From Afifella marina DSM 2698 (GTDB lineage Bacteria > Pseudomonadota > Alphaproteobacteria > Rhizobiales > Afifellaceae), in assembly GCF_900102695.1 (NCBI RefSeq), contig NZ_FMVW01000002.1:248001-312000 (forward strand): a DNA stretch of 64,000 nucleotides, read 5' to 3'. The notes below the pieces were generated by a model that did not search any database, was not told the DNA's origin, and saw only the letters and a program-made list of their open reading frames with translations. The position numbers and the translations under genes were made by a program. Positions 34,035-43,426 of the stretch are shown piece after piece (position 1 is the stretch's first letter; each line of letters begins with the position of its first letter).

Positions 34035-34069
34035 GACCGCGCTGGCGCCTTTAGGAAACAGCCCTGACC

Positions 34070-34450
34070 TCAGACGAGCTGGGCCTCGCCCCGGCCGAAG
34101 GACCAGTTTTCCTTCTCCACTTCCACAAGGTTGATGAAGACGTCTTCCGGCCGCACGCCCGGAGAGCGGGCGAGGCGTTCGGTGATGGCGCGGTAAAGCG
34201 CCTTCTTCTGCTCCTGCGTGCGCGTGCGGCTCACCGTCATCTGGATGAGCAGGAAATCATCGGATCGCTCGATGCCGAGATAAGAGCGCCCGAACCACAG
34301 CGTGTCCTCATCGTGCTCGGAAAGCGCCATGAAGCGATCGTCCTCGGGGACGTCGAAGGTCTCATGCATCGCTTCGTAGATTTCGGCCATCAGCGCTTGC
34401 TTGTAATCCGCCGTCTTGCCCTTGCGCAGGGCGATCCTGGTCACCGGCAT
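34070..34450 (-). CDS. Tautomerase family protein (4-oxalocrotonate tautomerase-like)
   Basis: 126 aa. The mature N-terminus would expose Pro (MPVTRIALRKGKTADYKQAL), the catalytic base of the family. FDVPEDDRFMALSEHDED and VFINLVEVEKENWSFGRGEA are typical of the longer tautomerase subgroup. Substrates in this subgroup are aromatic-derived unsaturated acids or unknown. It is divergent from a LysR gene, whose product probably controls it. Confidence 0.85.
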   Translation of the reverse strand: MPVTRIALRKGKTADYKQALMAEIYEAMHETFDVPEDDRFMALSEHDEDTLWFGRSYLGIERSDDFLLIQMTVSRTRTQEQKKALYRAITERLARSPGVRPEDVFINLVEVEKENWSFGRGEAQLV

Positions 34451-34519
34451 CGATCGTTCTCCTCGACTGGTTGCGATTGTCGAAGGTTATCGGCGACGCT
34501 ATGATTGGAGAAACGAATT

Positions 34520-34525
34520 TATAAT
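34520..34525 (+). promoter_or_regulatory. Candidate -10 element of the LysR gene
   Basis: A perfect TATAAT at 34520-34525 lies in the only AT-rich part of the tautomerase-LysR gap, 22 bp before the LysR start. A matching -35 is weak, as is common at regulated promoters. It may be leaderless or nearly so. Confidence 0.4.
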
Positions 34526-34547
34526 ATTACTGAAATCGGGAAATCGA

Positions 34548-35426
34548 ATGACCCATGGCCCCAGCCTCGATCTCGACTGCGTGCGGGCGTTCGCCGTCGT
34601 CGCCGATGCGAAGAGTTTCACGGCCGCGGGCAGGGCGCTCGGCGCGACGCAATCGACGATCAGCATGCGCATTCGCAAACTCGAGGAGCGCCTCGGCAAA
34701 AGGCTTCTGGAACGCAATCCGCGCTCCGTCGCGCTGACCCGCGCGGGCGCGGATTTTCTCCAGGATGCGCGGCGCGTGCTGGAGGTGCATGACGAGGCGG
34801 CGGAGCGCGCGCTCGGACAATCGACGAAGACCTCCTTCGTGCTTGCGATCAGCGACCATGCGGCGGGTGGCCTGCTGCCGCCGATCCTGGCGGCGTTTCG
34901 GCGGGATATGCCGGATATTCGGCTCGCCGTGCATGTCGGCTCGTCGAACGTTCTGTTTCGCGCCTTCGAGGAGGGGCGTTTCGATGCCGTCATCGGCCGG
35001 ACCGGCGATCTCGGGGGAGAGGGACGGCATTTGATCGACGACCGGCTCGTCTGGCTGGCGGCGCCCGATTTCGTCTGGGCGGTGCCGGAGCCTTTGCCGC
35101 TTCTGGCGCTCGCCGCACCCTGCGAGATCCGCGACATCGCCGTCTCGGCGCTTGCAGCGGCCGGCGTGCCGTGGCGGACCGCGTTTCTCGGAACAGGTGT
35201 TGCCGCGATCCAGGCGGCAGCGGAGGCCGGGCTCGGCGTGGCGTGCCTGGAGGCCCGCAACGTGCCGGGCCATTGCCGCGTTCTCGGCGCCGATGAGGGC
35301 CTGCCCGCGCTTCCGCCAACGCGGATCGTGCTGCGCATGCGCGACGAGAGCACACAGGCGGAGGCGATCGCAGATGCGCTCGTCGCGGCTTTCGCGAACG
35401 TTTTGGAGCGGCGGCCGCTTAGCTGA
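34548..35426 (+). CDS. LysR-family transcriptional regulator
   Basis: 292 aa from the ATG at 34548. LDLDCVRAFAVVADAKSFTA with GATQSTISMRIRKLEERLGK is the LysR winged HTH at residues ~5-65. The C-terminal ~200 residues form the periplasmic-binding-like effector domain (GLLPPILAAFRRDMPDIRLA). The divergent tautomerase is the likeliest target, with the effector unknown. Confidence 0.9.
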   Translation: MTHGPSLDLDCVRAFAVVADAKSFTAAGRALGATQSTISMRIRKLEERLGKRLLERNPRSVALTRAGADFLQDARRVLEVHDEAAERALGQSTKTSFVLAISDHAAGGLLPPILAAFRRDMPDIRLAVHVGSSNVLFRAFEEGRFDAVIGRTGDLGGEGRHLIDDRLVWLAAPDFVWAVPEPLPLLALAAPCEIRDIAVSALAAAGVPWRTAFLGTGVAAIQAAAEAGLGVACLEARNVPGHCRVLGADEGLPALPPTRIVLRMRDESTQAEAIADALVAAFANVLERRPLS

Positions 35427-35455
35427 TTCCACAGGCGGCGAGGAGATCGGTGAGC

Positions 35456-35483
35456 GGCGCCGCCGGGCTCATCCGGCGGCGCC
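35456..35483. terminator. Bidirectional terminator between LysR and the WG-repeat gene
   Basis: GGCGCCGCCGG (35456-35466) and CCGGCGGCGCC (35473-35483) make a perfect 11-bp stem with a 6-nt loop. CTTTAT follows on the plus strand. It separates two convergent genes. Confidence 0.65.
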
Positions 35484-35490
35484 CTTTATG

Positions 35491-38358
35491 TCAGCGACAG
35501 CGCTCGGGCAGGCTTTCCGGCCAGACACGGCGATTGTCCGGGCCGTAGAGCACGCGCACGCCGCACATTTCGGTGACGCGGGCGAGGGGGTGTGCCTCTC
35601 TGTCGATCATCATGGCGCTGGAGCTCGTCATGACGATCGCCCGGTCGTCGGAGAAGCGCGAGGCGTCCCGGAAGACGGGCGGGATGAGATAGCGACCTTC
35701 GCTGTCGATGTAGCCGTAAAGGCCTTCCTGCGCGGCGGCATAGGCGAGGCCTTCATCGTCGGGGCGTGAAAGATCGCGGTACCTGCCGATAGCAAGGCTT
35801 TTGCCGGAGCGGTCCATCCAGCCGGGCTTTTCGCCCCGGTCCGGACGGTGCAGGGCAACGCCGTTGCGGAAGGATCCGCTGCGGCCTGCGACGCTGAGCG
35901 TCTCCTTGCCTTGCGCATCGGCATAGATCGTCTTGTCCTCGTCCTCGTTCCAGCCGACGAGCCAGTCGGCGCCCGCGGGCCACGCCCATTGCGCAGCGGG
36001 GAGATCGGCTTTCGTCTCGCCGTCGCGATCGATCAGATGGGCGCCCTCGGCGGTGGCGAAGAGGGCGCGATCGCCGTGGAAGGACGAACCGACACCGCGG
36101 CGCAGCGGCAGGGCCCAATCGCCGTTCGCAGTCAGATAGCCCGTGGCGGGCCGGCGGACGGTGCGCAGCCAATGGCCGACGCGTCCGAACTCCGTCTCGC
36201 GGCCGTCGATTTCGACGTCGCCGTTCTCCGACAGAAGGCGATGCAGTCCGGTCTCGTGCGACAGCACCTCGACACGCCCATCCGCCCAGGTGGTGACCTT
36301 GAGGGAGGGCGTGAACGCCACGACCGTTTCGCCGGCGGCGTTGACGATTGCCTTCGGCTTCGTGCTGAACGCTTCGCCGGTCGGTTCCTCGCGCACCGCC
36401 CAGAGCTTGCCGTTGATGCGTTCGATCTCGGCGTAATCCGGCTTGAGGATCCAGGCGCCGCTCTCGTCGATGACGCCGAGCCGGCCGTCGGCGGTCTTGG
36501 CGATCGCCTGACCCGCGACGAAGTCCTGCACCGTGCGGAAGCGGGCCTCGCCCACCGGCTCGCCGGCCGCGATGTCATAAAGGCGCAGGAGCTCGTCGGC
36601 CGCGGCCGTCTCCTGATAGGTCACGAGGCCGGGGGAGACGATCTTCAGGCCGAAGCCGGAGGGGATGTCGTGGAGCTTGCCGTTGCGGTCGAGCGCCCGG
36701 ATGTCGCCGTTTTGGGAGGTCAGCGCGAAGCCATTGTGGAAGTGGCTGATATGGTCCTGCGAGGGCTCCAGCAGCACTTTGCCCGTCTCGTCGATCATGC
36801 CGATGCCCTCGGCGGTGGCGATGGCGAAGCGGGGTTTGTTGGTCTTGAGGGGTTCGTCCTCCAGGAGGCTCACCCGGCCCCAGGTCTTGTCGACCACCAT
36901 GCTGCCGTCGGAGAGGAGGAGGCCGGTACCCTCGTCGTTGCACTGGCACCAGGTCTGGTCGAGGATCGCGATCGGCACCGGACCCTCGGCCTTGTCGACG
37001 CGGGGCACGATCTCGACGCCGAAGCCGTCGAGCTTCTCGACGGCTTCGGGCGTGAGCAGGGGTTCAAGGTCGGGCCCGAGAATGTTGAGCCTGCCGTCGA
37101 TGTCGTTCGGCCAGTACCAGCCGCCCCTCATCTCGACGGAATCGATCTGGCCGACCCAGTCATGATCCTTGCGGGAGAGGTAATGCCCGTCGCGCGAAAT
37201 GAGCCCGGCGACGGCACCTTTCTCGTCCTTGACGAGCAGGAGTTCGTCCTGGATCGTCCGCTCGGCGAGGAAGCCTTTTTCGAGAATGACCGGCGCGTCC
37301 GCCTGAGGCGCGAAGACACGTGTTTCATCCTCGGCGCGATATGTGACGAAGGGGCCGAACTGGCCGATTGAAGTGCGGCCCGGCCGGTCGATCTCGGCGA
37401 GCGTCTTTCCTGCGCGGTTGATGATGAAGACCTCACGATCATCACCGGACGCCCACCATAAATCGTCGCTGATTTGCCGGACCTCCCGGTATTCTGAGCC
37501 GACGACGGTGCCGTCGGGCTTCAGAAGCGCCTGATAGGTCGCCCCGCCGGCCGCCGTCCACAATCCGCCAGCCTTCCGCGGGGGATCGATGTAATCGAAG
37601 AGCGGCGGCACCAGAATGTTCAAGTCGCTATCGACGATCCCGAGTGCACCATCGGCGCGGACGACGAAGAGGTTCGCATCCGGTGCGCCGAAGCTTTCGA
37701 CGATCTCCAGATCCTTGATCAAGCTGATCTGTTTGCCGTCCGGGCCTTGATAGACGGGGGCGTAGGTGGTTCTGACAGGCGCTGGCTCGCCGGGCCCGAC
37801 GGAGAGCGAGGCGAGCTGCCCGCCGAGATCGATGTCGAGCCGCTCGCCGTCGCGCCCGATCAGCATCCATTCAGAGAGTTTGCGCACCGGGGCCACGCCG
37901 ATCTCGGCGAAGGGCTGGGCCTCGCCGAAATCGGGCGCGATGGCCCAATCTCCCGATCTTTCGATGAAGCCCCAGCGGTTTCCGTCCATGGCGGCGGCGA
38001 GGCCCTGCGCGAAGGGCTGCACGGCGTCGAATTTCGGCGAGATGGCAAGTTTGCCGTCGCGATCGAGGAAGCCCCATTTGTGATCGCTGAGGCCATAGCC
38101 CCGGCGCTGGGCGGCCGCGATGTCATCGATGTTTTTGTCGGCTATCGGAAGCTGCACCGCGGCCATGCCGTCGCCGAGCGCCGACATGCAGTCGTTGCTG
38201 CGGCTCGGCATCTCGCCTGTCGCAGGGTAAAGCGCGGAGAAGAGGAACGAGCCTCCCATGACGCTGCAGGTTTGCATCTGTGCCTGCGCTGTCGGCGCGG
38301 CGAGGGCGCTCGCGAGGAGGGCGGCGCCGAGCGTCGCCAAGGATGCCGTCTTGCTCAT
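35491..38358 (-). CDS. Giant secreted WG-repeat protein (second of two)
   Basis: 955 aa from the ATG at 38358; the open frame continues upstream but only this start gives a signal peptide (MSKTASLATLGAALLASALA, cleavage near AQAQ). The rest is a series of ~30-residue WG-type repeats, for example WGFLDRDGKLAISPKFDAVQ, WGFIERSGDWAIAPDFGEAQ and YGYIDSEGRYLIPPVFRDAS. N-terminal CSVMGG, CMSALG and a C-terminal CGVRVLYG carry cysteines that may form disulphides. WG repeats are predicted beta structures with no assigned activity. It lies 11 bp after a 927-aa paralogue. It is probably periplasmic or outer-membrane-facing. Confidence 0.8.
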   Translation of the reverse strand: MSKTASLATLGAALLASALAAPTAQAQMQTCSVMGGSFLFSALYPATGEMPSRSNDCMSALGDGMAAVQLPIADKNIDDIAAAQRRGYGLSDHKWGFLDRDGKLAISPKFDAVQPFAQGLAAAMDGNRWGFIERSGDWAIAPDFGEAQPFAEIGVAPVRKLSEWMLIGRDGERLDIDLGGQLASLSVGPGEPAPVRTTYAPVYQGPDGKQISLIKDLEIVESFGAPDANLFVVRADGALGIVDSDLNILVPPLFDYIDPPRKAGGLWTAAGGATYQALLKPDGTVVGSEYREVRQISDDLWWASGDDREVFIINRAGKTLAEIDRPGRTSIGQFGPFVTYRAEDETRVFAPQADAPVILEKGFLAERTIQDELLLVKDEKGAVAGLISRDGHYLSRKDHDWVGQIDSVEMRGGWYWPNDIDGRLNILGPDLEPLLTPEAVEKLDGFGVEIVPRVDKAEGPVPIAILDQTWCQCNDEGTGLLLSDGSMVVDKTWGRVSLLEDEPLKTNKPRFAIATAEGIGMIDETGKVLLEPSQDHISHFHNGFALTSQNGDIRALDRNGKLHDIPSGFGLKIVSPGLVTYQETAAADELLRLYDIAAGEPVGEARFRTVQDFVAGQAIAKTADGRLGVIDESGAWILKPDYAEIERINGKLWAVREEPTGEAFSTKPKAIVNAAGETVVAFTPSLKVTTWADGRVEVLSHETGLHRLLSENGDVEIDGRETEFGRVGHWLRTVRRPATGYLTANGDWALPLRRGVGSSFHGDRALFATAEGAHLIDRDGETKADLPAAQWAWPAGADWLVGWNEDEDKTIYADAQGKETLSVAGRSGSFRNGVALHRPDRGEKPGWMDRSGKSLAIGRYRDLSRPDDEGLAYAAAQEGLYGYIDSEGRYLIPPVFRDASRFSDDRAIVMTSSSAMMIDREAHPLARVTEMCGVRVLYGPDNRRVWPESLPERCR

Positions 38359-38369
38359 GATGGGCCGCC

Positions 38370-41153
38370 TCACTGCTTGCTGCCGTTGTCGTCTGCATTT
38401 TGTTCGGATGAACCGTTTTCGGGTGCCCCGTTGTCGGTTGCATCGCCGCCCGCGTCGGTTTCGCAGGTCACCTCGTCCGGCCAGGTGCGATTGCCGTCGC
38501 CATCCTCGACGATGATGTTGCCGCATTGGGCGGCGAAGCGGATCGTCGGCTCGCCCTCCTTGTCGATGAAGAAGAGATCGCCATCGCGACCGACCACGAG
38601 GGCCTTTCCTTCGCTGAAGGATTTTGCCGAGAGATAGATGGCGGGCGTGGCACGCGTGCCGTCGCGGCGGAGGTAGCCGAGCCGGTTGCCCGAAATGCCG
38701 AGGCGCCGGAAATAGGCGAGCCCCTCGCTCATGGGTCCAAGCGTTTCGAAGAACGGGCCGATGACCTTGTTGCCGTCGGCATCCATGAAGCCGGCCTTCC
38801 TGGCTTCTTCGTCGCGATAGGCGACCAGGCCTTCGCTGCCGGTTTTCTCGCGGATGGCGTAGCGGCCGTCGATGCGCGCGAATTCTTTGCCGTCGCGATC
38901 GATGAGGGCGGTCTCGCCCGCCTTGTCGAAGGTGCGTGCGTAGCGGTCCATGCCCGGGATCGGCAGTGTCGCGTCGGCGTCGAGCGCGAGGACCTCGCCG
39001 TCGACGCCGATGATCGCATTGTTGCTGCCGTCATAGGTCCGCGCGACCTGCTGCGGCAGGACGAAGTCCAGCCTTTGCGAATAGCGCGGGGGAATCCGCC
39101 ATGCGCCGCTCGCATCGACGGCGCCCTCGCCGGAGCGGAAGGTCAGGATCACCAAACTGCCTTCGGGCGTGACGTCTTCCGGATTGCCTTGCGCCTGCAT
39201 GAGCGTCTCGCCGGCCTTGTCGAGGAGAAGCGCGCCGCCGTCCGCCGGGCGAACCAGGAAGCCTCCCTCCGGCATTTCGGTCGGTTTCTCGCCGAGGCCC
39301 TCAACGATCAGCCGCTTTTTGCGGGGTGAGGCGAGGGCATACGTTCTCTTTCCGTCCTCGCTGCGCTCCAGAAGATAGAGGCCGGAGGCGAGGCGCTTGG
39401 GCTCGCGGGAGGTCGTCGCGTCGGGATCGATCACCCATTCGCCCTTGCGATCGATGAGGCCCCAGTGACGGTCCTTGTAGGAGGCCGCGGAGTTTTTTGC
39501 CGGCGCGAAGCCGTCTTCGAATTTGCCGATCTCGACGAATTTCGGCTCGCCCACCGCCTCGTCCGTGGCGATATCCCAGAGGCCGATCAGCGCGTTGCCG
39601 GTGTCGGGATCACGCTTGCGATAGGTCAAGATGCCGTCCGCCATGTTCTCGCGGCCGCGGAAGACTGTGCGCGGCACCGGATGCTCGCTGCCGTCGGCGG
39701 CGACGATCAGGCCGTCGTCCTCGGATGGCTTTTGGGCGAGCGCATAGCCGTCGTGGAAGGAGGCAAGCTGCCGGTAGGCCGGCTCAACCACCCAATCGCC
39801 ATTGGCCGCGATGGCGCCGTAAAGATCGTTGTCGGCGCGCACGACGAGCGGACCTTCGTCGGCATAATAGGCGTCGATGCCGGACCAGTCCGCGCGTGTG
39901 ACAATTTCGCCCTTGCGGGTGAGGATCGCGGGCGGCGTGTTGCGATCGGTCGGGCGCAAGGTTGCAAGCGGCAGGCTTTCCGCCTTGCCGTCGGCAGCGG
40001 ACACCGGGGAGATCGAATAGGCGTCAAGCTTTGCCAGCGTCTCGTCGTCGAGACGCGGCGCGCCGTCCGGGTCGAGCGCCTGGATTGCGCCGTTGTCCTT
40101 GTCGTAAACCCACAGCGTATCGCCTTTCTGGCGCGCATAGCCGATGTCGGGAAATTTTCTTTCCACGACCTCGCCCCCGGCACGCGCGATGATCACTTTG
40201 CCTTCGGTCTGGAAATAGGTGGAGGTCTTGTCGGACTTGATCTCCCGCGTGCCCTTGCCGAGTTCGGCAAGCGTCTCGCCCGCCGCGTCGAGCAGCAGCT
40301 CGGTGCGGTCCTCGGTTCTGGCGCGCCAGGTGCCGGGCGCGATCAGTCTGAGGCTGCGGAAGAAGGTGTCGTTCAGTGGCTTGCCGGCGGCATCCACCAT
40401 CTGCCAGCCGTCTTCGCGGTCGACGGCGAAGGATTTGCCATCGGTGATCGGCAGTTTTTGCGTCTCGAGCACCTCCGGCGCGACGATCCACGCGCCGTCC
40501 ATGCCGAGAAGGCCCCAGGAGCCGCGATAGCGGCTTTCGCGGATCTGAACGAAGACGCCGTCCTCGATGAACGGGGCCGGTTCCACCCGCATGGTGCCAT
40601 CGGGCAGGGAGAGGGAGTCGGTCGTCGCTGCGTTCCACACGACGGGGGCAAGCGGCGCCTCGATGGGCGTGAGCTGATATTTCGCCTGATCCGCCGGCTC
40701 GATGTAGCGCGCGCCGAGCGGAAAACGCTTCACCACCGCGCCGGTCCTGTCGATCAGGCTGACGGCCTCTCCCTCTTCGACGATGGCGACCCCGGCGGCG
40801 TTGAAGGAATAGGCGGCGTCATATTGCGGTTCGATGGCAAAGGCGCCGGACTTGTCGAGATAGCCCCATTTGCCGTCGAGCTTCACCGCGGCGAGGCCAT
40901 TGGCGAAGGGCTCCGCTTCCGCAAAGCGCGGAGCGATCGCCATTGTGCCGTCGTGGTCGAGATAGCCGTAGACGGGCGCGCCATCGAGAGGGCCGGTGGG
41001 AACGAGCGCCAGGCCTTCGTGGAAGCTGTGGAAACAGCCCGCCACATCTTTCTGCCAGTCGCAGCCCTGCGGCCAGTTGTCGAGCGCGAAAGCGGGGGAT
41101 GCGGCGATGGCGGCCGCAACGAGAACGGAGGCGCGGAGCCTGGCGCAGGTCAT
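38370..41153 (-). CDS. Giant secreted WG-repeat protein (first of two)
   Basis: 927 aa with a signal peptide (MTCARLRASVLVAAAIAASPAFA). Repeats include YGYLDHDGTMAIAPRFAEAE, WGYLDKSGAFAIEPQYDAAY and WGLIDRKGEWVIDPD. It opens with two cysteines (GCDWQKDVAGC) and ends with a D/N/G/E-rich low-complexity tail after CGNIIVEDGDGNRTWPDEVTC. That C-terminal CG..xD.x..WP pattern also occurs at the end of the downstream paralogue, so the two share architecture from end to end. The function is unknown. The 278-bp gap upstream holds its promoter. Confidence 0.8.
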   Translation of the reverse strand: MTCARLRASVLVAAAIAASPAFALDNWPQGCDWQKDVAGCFHSFHEGLALVPTGPLDGAPVYGYLDHDGTMAIAPRFAEAEPFANGLAAVKLDGKWGYLDKSGAFAIEPQYDAAYSFNAAGVAIVEEGEAVSLIDRTGAVVKRFPLGARYIEPADQAKYQLTPIEAPLAPVVWNAATTDSLSLPDGTMRVEPAPFIEDGVFVQIRESRYRGSWGLLGMDGAWIVAPEVLETQKLPITDGKSFAVDREDGWQMVDAAGKPLNDTFFRSLRLIAPGTWRARTEDRTELLLDAAGETLAELGKGTREIKSDKTSTYFQTEGKVIIARAGGEVVERKFPDIGYARQKGDTLWVYDKDNGAIQALDPDGAPRLDDETLAKLDAYSISPVSAADGKAESLPLATLRPTDRNTPPAILTRKGEIVTRADWSGIDAYYADEGPLVVRADNDLYGAIAANGDWVVEPAYRQLASFHDGYALAQKPSEDDGLIVAADGSEHPVPRTVFRGRENMADGILTYRKRDPDTGNALIGLWDIATDEAVGEPKFVEIGKFEDGFAPAKNSAASYKDRHWGLIDRKGEWVIDPDATTSREPKRLASGLYLLERSEDGKRTYALASPRKKRLIVEGLGEKPTEMPEGGFLVRPADGGALLLDKAGETLMQAQGNPEDVTPEGSLVILTFRSGEGAVDASGAWRIPPRYSQRLDFVLPQQVARTYDGSNNAIIGVDGEVLALDADATLPIPGMDRYARTFDKAGETALIDRDGKEFARIDGRYAIREKTGSEGLVAYRDEEARKAGFMDADGNKVIGPFFETLGPMSEGLAYFRRLGISGNRLGYLRRDGTRATPAIYLSAKSFSEGKALVVGRDGDLFFIDKEGEPTIRFAAQCGNIIVEDGDGNRTWPDEVTCETDAGGDATDNGAPENGSSEQNADDNGSKQ

Positions 41154-41380
41154 GGGCTCTCCCGGTCATGCCGATGCCTCCGCCGATACGGAACGACATC
41201 GCTCAAGTGGAAAGATCAACGCACCGGCGCGCCGGCACTATGGAAGGGCCGGCTGTGTAGCATCGCGGTTCAGGGAGCTGTCAATTCGTCACAGTTGAAA
41301 TTTCGAAGCCATTCTTCCGGCTTCGAGATTCGTGTCTTTCTCATGACGAGACATGACAGTTTTGGCGTCGCCTCCGTCAG

Positions 41381-41411
41381 CTCACCGGGGGCTCAAAGAA
41401 GCCCCCGTGAG
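41381..41411 (-). terminator. Hairpin terminator after the DUF2177 gene
   Basis: CTCACCGGGGGCT (41381-41393) pairs with AGCCCCCGTGAG (41400-41411) with one bulged base. It lies 21 bp after the stop of the minus-strand DUF2177 gene. No long T-run is present. Confidence 0.5.
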
Positions 41412-41431
41412 CGGGGATGGCGGTCGGCGGC

Positions 41432-41833
41432 TCAGCTGATCCAGCGGGTCAGGAGATAGCCGATCAGTGCCGAAAAGCCGGTGAGGAAGGTGCCCCAGCA
41501 AATGTCGACGATGCTGACGGAGGCCGGCCAGTCGCGCAGGGTGGCAAGGTTGGTCATGTCGTAGGTGCCGTAGGCGACGAAGCCGAGGATCGCACCGGCG
41601 ACGAGCGCCGTCGTCCAGCCGCCGCCGTTGATGGCGGGCCAGACGGCGAAATAGATGATGCCGAAGACATAGACGAGGTAGAAGAGGCCGGCGACGGCGA
41701 GATCGGGCTTTGCCGCCATCAGGTCGCCCAGCCGATCCTTGTAGAAGGTGCCGCCCATCTGGCTCAGCCACACGAAATCGAGGCCGAAGAAGACGATTGC
41801 CGTCGCAATGTAGGCGGTGAGAGATGTGGGCAT
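41432..41833 (-). CDS. DUF2177 family membrane protein
   Basis: 133 aa, four predicted helices. LDFVWLSQMGGTFYKDRLGDLM near the N-terminus and YGTYDMTNLATLRDWP in the second half are the DUF2177 hallmarks. The family regularly neighbours the FAD oxidoreductase-DUF1365-cyclopropane synthase cluster, as it does here on the opposite strand. This suggests a role in membrane lipid modification, but no activity is known. Confidence 0.85.
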   Translation of the reverse strand: MPTSLTAYIATAIVFFGLDFVWLSQMGGTFYKDRLGDLMAAKPDLAVAGLFYLVYVFGIIYFAVWPAINGGGWTTALVAGAILGFVAYGTYDMTNLATLRDWPASVSIVDICWGTFLTGFSALIGYLLTRWIS

Positions 41834-42025
41834 GGAAGATCCTTTCGGGCGGCCTGGCAGGTGGGGCGAGATGATTTGATGTGCGCTCTTGAGAATACAT
41901 ACGCGCAGCGGTCGGTGCCAGTTCAGGCGATTCCGGAAAAATCACCGGCTTTTGTGCGCGCCACCAAAGTCGGACGCAGGATTTTTACCTGAAACCGTTA
42001 TCGTTGCCGCACAGAAGGGGCGGAC

Positions 42026-43426
42026 ATGCAGCGATTCGTAGATGACGGGCCGGGAGAGACGACCGGGGAAGCCGAGGGCGGCAAGGTCGCGGTGATCGGC
42101 AGTGGGATTTCGGGCCTTTCGGCCGCCTGGCTTTTGCGCCGGAGCGGGCGGCGGGTCGTGCTTTATGAGGCCGAGGGACGGCCGGGCGGGCATTCCAACA
42201 CCGTGGTGCTGCCGCCGGAAAAAGGCGGGATCGCGGTCGATACCGGCTTCATCGTCTACAACGCCGCCAATTATCCCAATCTCGTTGCGATGTTCGAATA
42301 TCTCGGCGTGGCGACGGAGGCGTCCGACATGTCGTTTGCCGCCTCGCTCGACGGGGGGCGGCTTGAATATTCCGGCACCGGCCTCAACGGGCTCTTCGGC
42401 CAGCGCAGCAATCTCGTGAAGCCGCGCTTCTGGTCGATGCTGCGCGATCTCTTACGCTTCTACCGCGAGGCGCCGGCGCTGATCGGGCAGGAGAGGGCGC
42501 GTTCTCTGACGCTCGGGGATTACCTTTCCGAAGAGCGTTACGGCGAGCCTTTCGTGAAAGATCATCTTCTGCCGATGGCGGCGGCGATCTGGTCGACGAC
42601 GGCTGAGGAAATGCGCGCCTATCCGGTGCTCGCTTTCGTCCGCTTTTTCGTGAGCCACGGGCTTTTGCAGCTGAAAGACCGGCCGGCCTGGCGCACGGTG
42701 AGCGGCGGCAGCCGCGAATATGTGACACGCATGCTCGACGGGTTCGGCCCCGATCTTCGGCTCGGCACGCCGGTCGCCGAGGTGACACGGCAGGCGGACG
42801 GTGTCACCGTCGTCGACGACAAGGGCAACAGGGACCGCTTTGCGGCCGTCGTCATCGCAAGCCATGGCGACCAGGCGCTCAAAATGCTGGGCGATGCCGA
42901 TGCGGAGGAGCGTGCCACGCTGTCGGCCTTTTCCTACACGCAGAACCGCGCCGTTCTGCACCAGGATGCGAGCCTGATGCCGCGCCGCCAGCGCGTGTGG
43001 TCGAGCTGGAACTATGTCGGCGAGACGGTTGCGGAGACAGTCGCGGAGACGGGGGAGGGGGCAGACCCGAAACTCTGCGTCACCTATTGGATGAACCGGC
43101 TGCAGAATCTCGATCCGGCCTGTCCGCTGTTCGTGACGCTCAACCCGGTGCGCGAGCCGGCGGCGGAGAGCGTGATCGAAGAGATTTCGTATCAGCATCC
43201 GCTGTTCAATTCGGCCGCCTTGCAGGCGCAGCGCGAGCTTTGGCGTCTGCAGGGGCGCCGCAACACCTTTTTCTGCGGCTCCTATTTCGGTTACGGCTTC
43301 CACGAGGACGGGCTGCAGGCGGGGCTTGCCGCAGCAGAAGCGCTTTCCGGTGCGCGCCGGCCGTGGAACGTTGCCGCACAATCTGGTCGAATCACACTTT
43401 CGCCCCATCTTGAGATGGCGCAATGA
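42026..43426 (+). CDS. FAD-dependent amine-oxidase-fold oxidoreductase
   Basis: 466 aa. The FAD motif is KVAVIGSGISGLSAAWLLRR, followed by VLYEAEGRPGGHSNTV. PGGHSNT and DTGFIVYNAANYPN are typical of the oxidoreductase that travels with DUF1365 and cyclopropane-fatty-acid synthase homologues. It overlaps DUF1365 by 4 bp. The likely substrate is an unsaturated or methylated acyl chain, by context only. Confidence 0.85.
   Translation: MQRFVDDGPGETTGEAEGGKVAVIGSGISGLSAAWLLRRSGRRVVLYEAEGRPGGHSNTVVLPPEKGGIAVDTGFIVYNAANYPNLVAMFEYLGVATEASDMSFAASLDGGRLEYSGTGLNGLFGQRSNLVKPRFWSMLRDLLRFYREAPALIGQERARSLTLGDYLSEERYGEPFVKDHLLPMAAAIWSTTAEEMRAYPVLAFVRFFVSHGLLQLKDRPAWRTVSGGSREYVTRMLDGFGPDLRLGTPVAEVTRQADGVTVVDDKGNRDRFAAVVIASHGDQALKMLGDADAEERATLSAFSYTQNRAVLHQDASLMPRRQRVWSSWNYVGETVAETVAETGEGADPKLCVTYWMNRLQNLDPACPLFVTLNPVREPAAESVIEEISYQHPLFNSAALQAQRELWRLQGRRNTFFCGSYFGYGFHEDGLQAGLAAAEALSGARRPWNVAAQSGRITLSPHLEMAQ

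Noticed and set aside
39465-41459. 664-codon open frame on the plus strand opposite the first WG-repeat gene
   Set aside because: It is antisense to a protein with signal peptide and regular repeats. The composition is that of a reverse-strand shadow.
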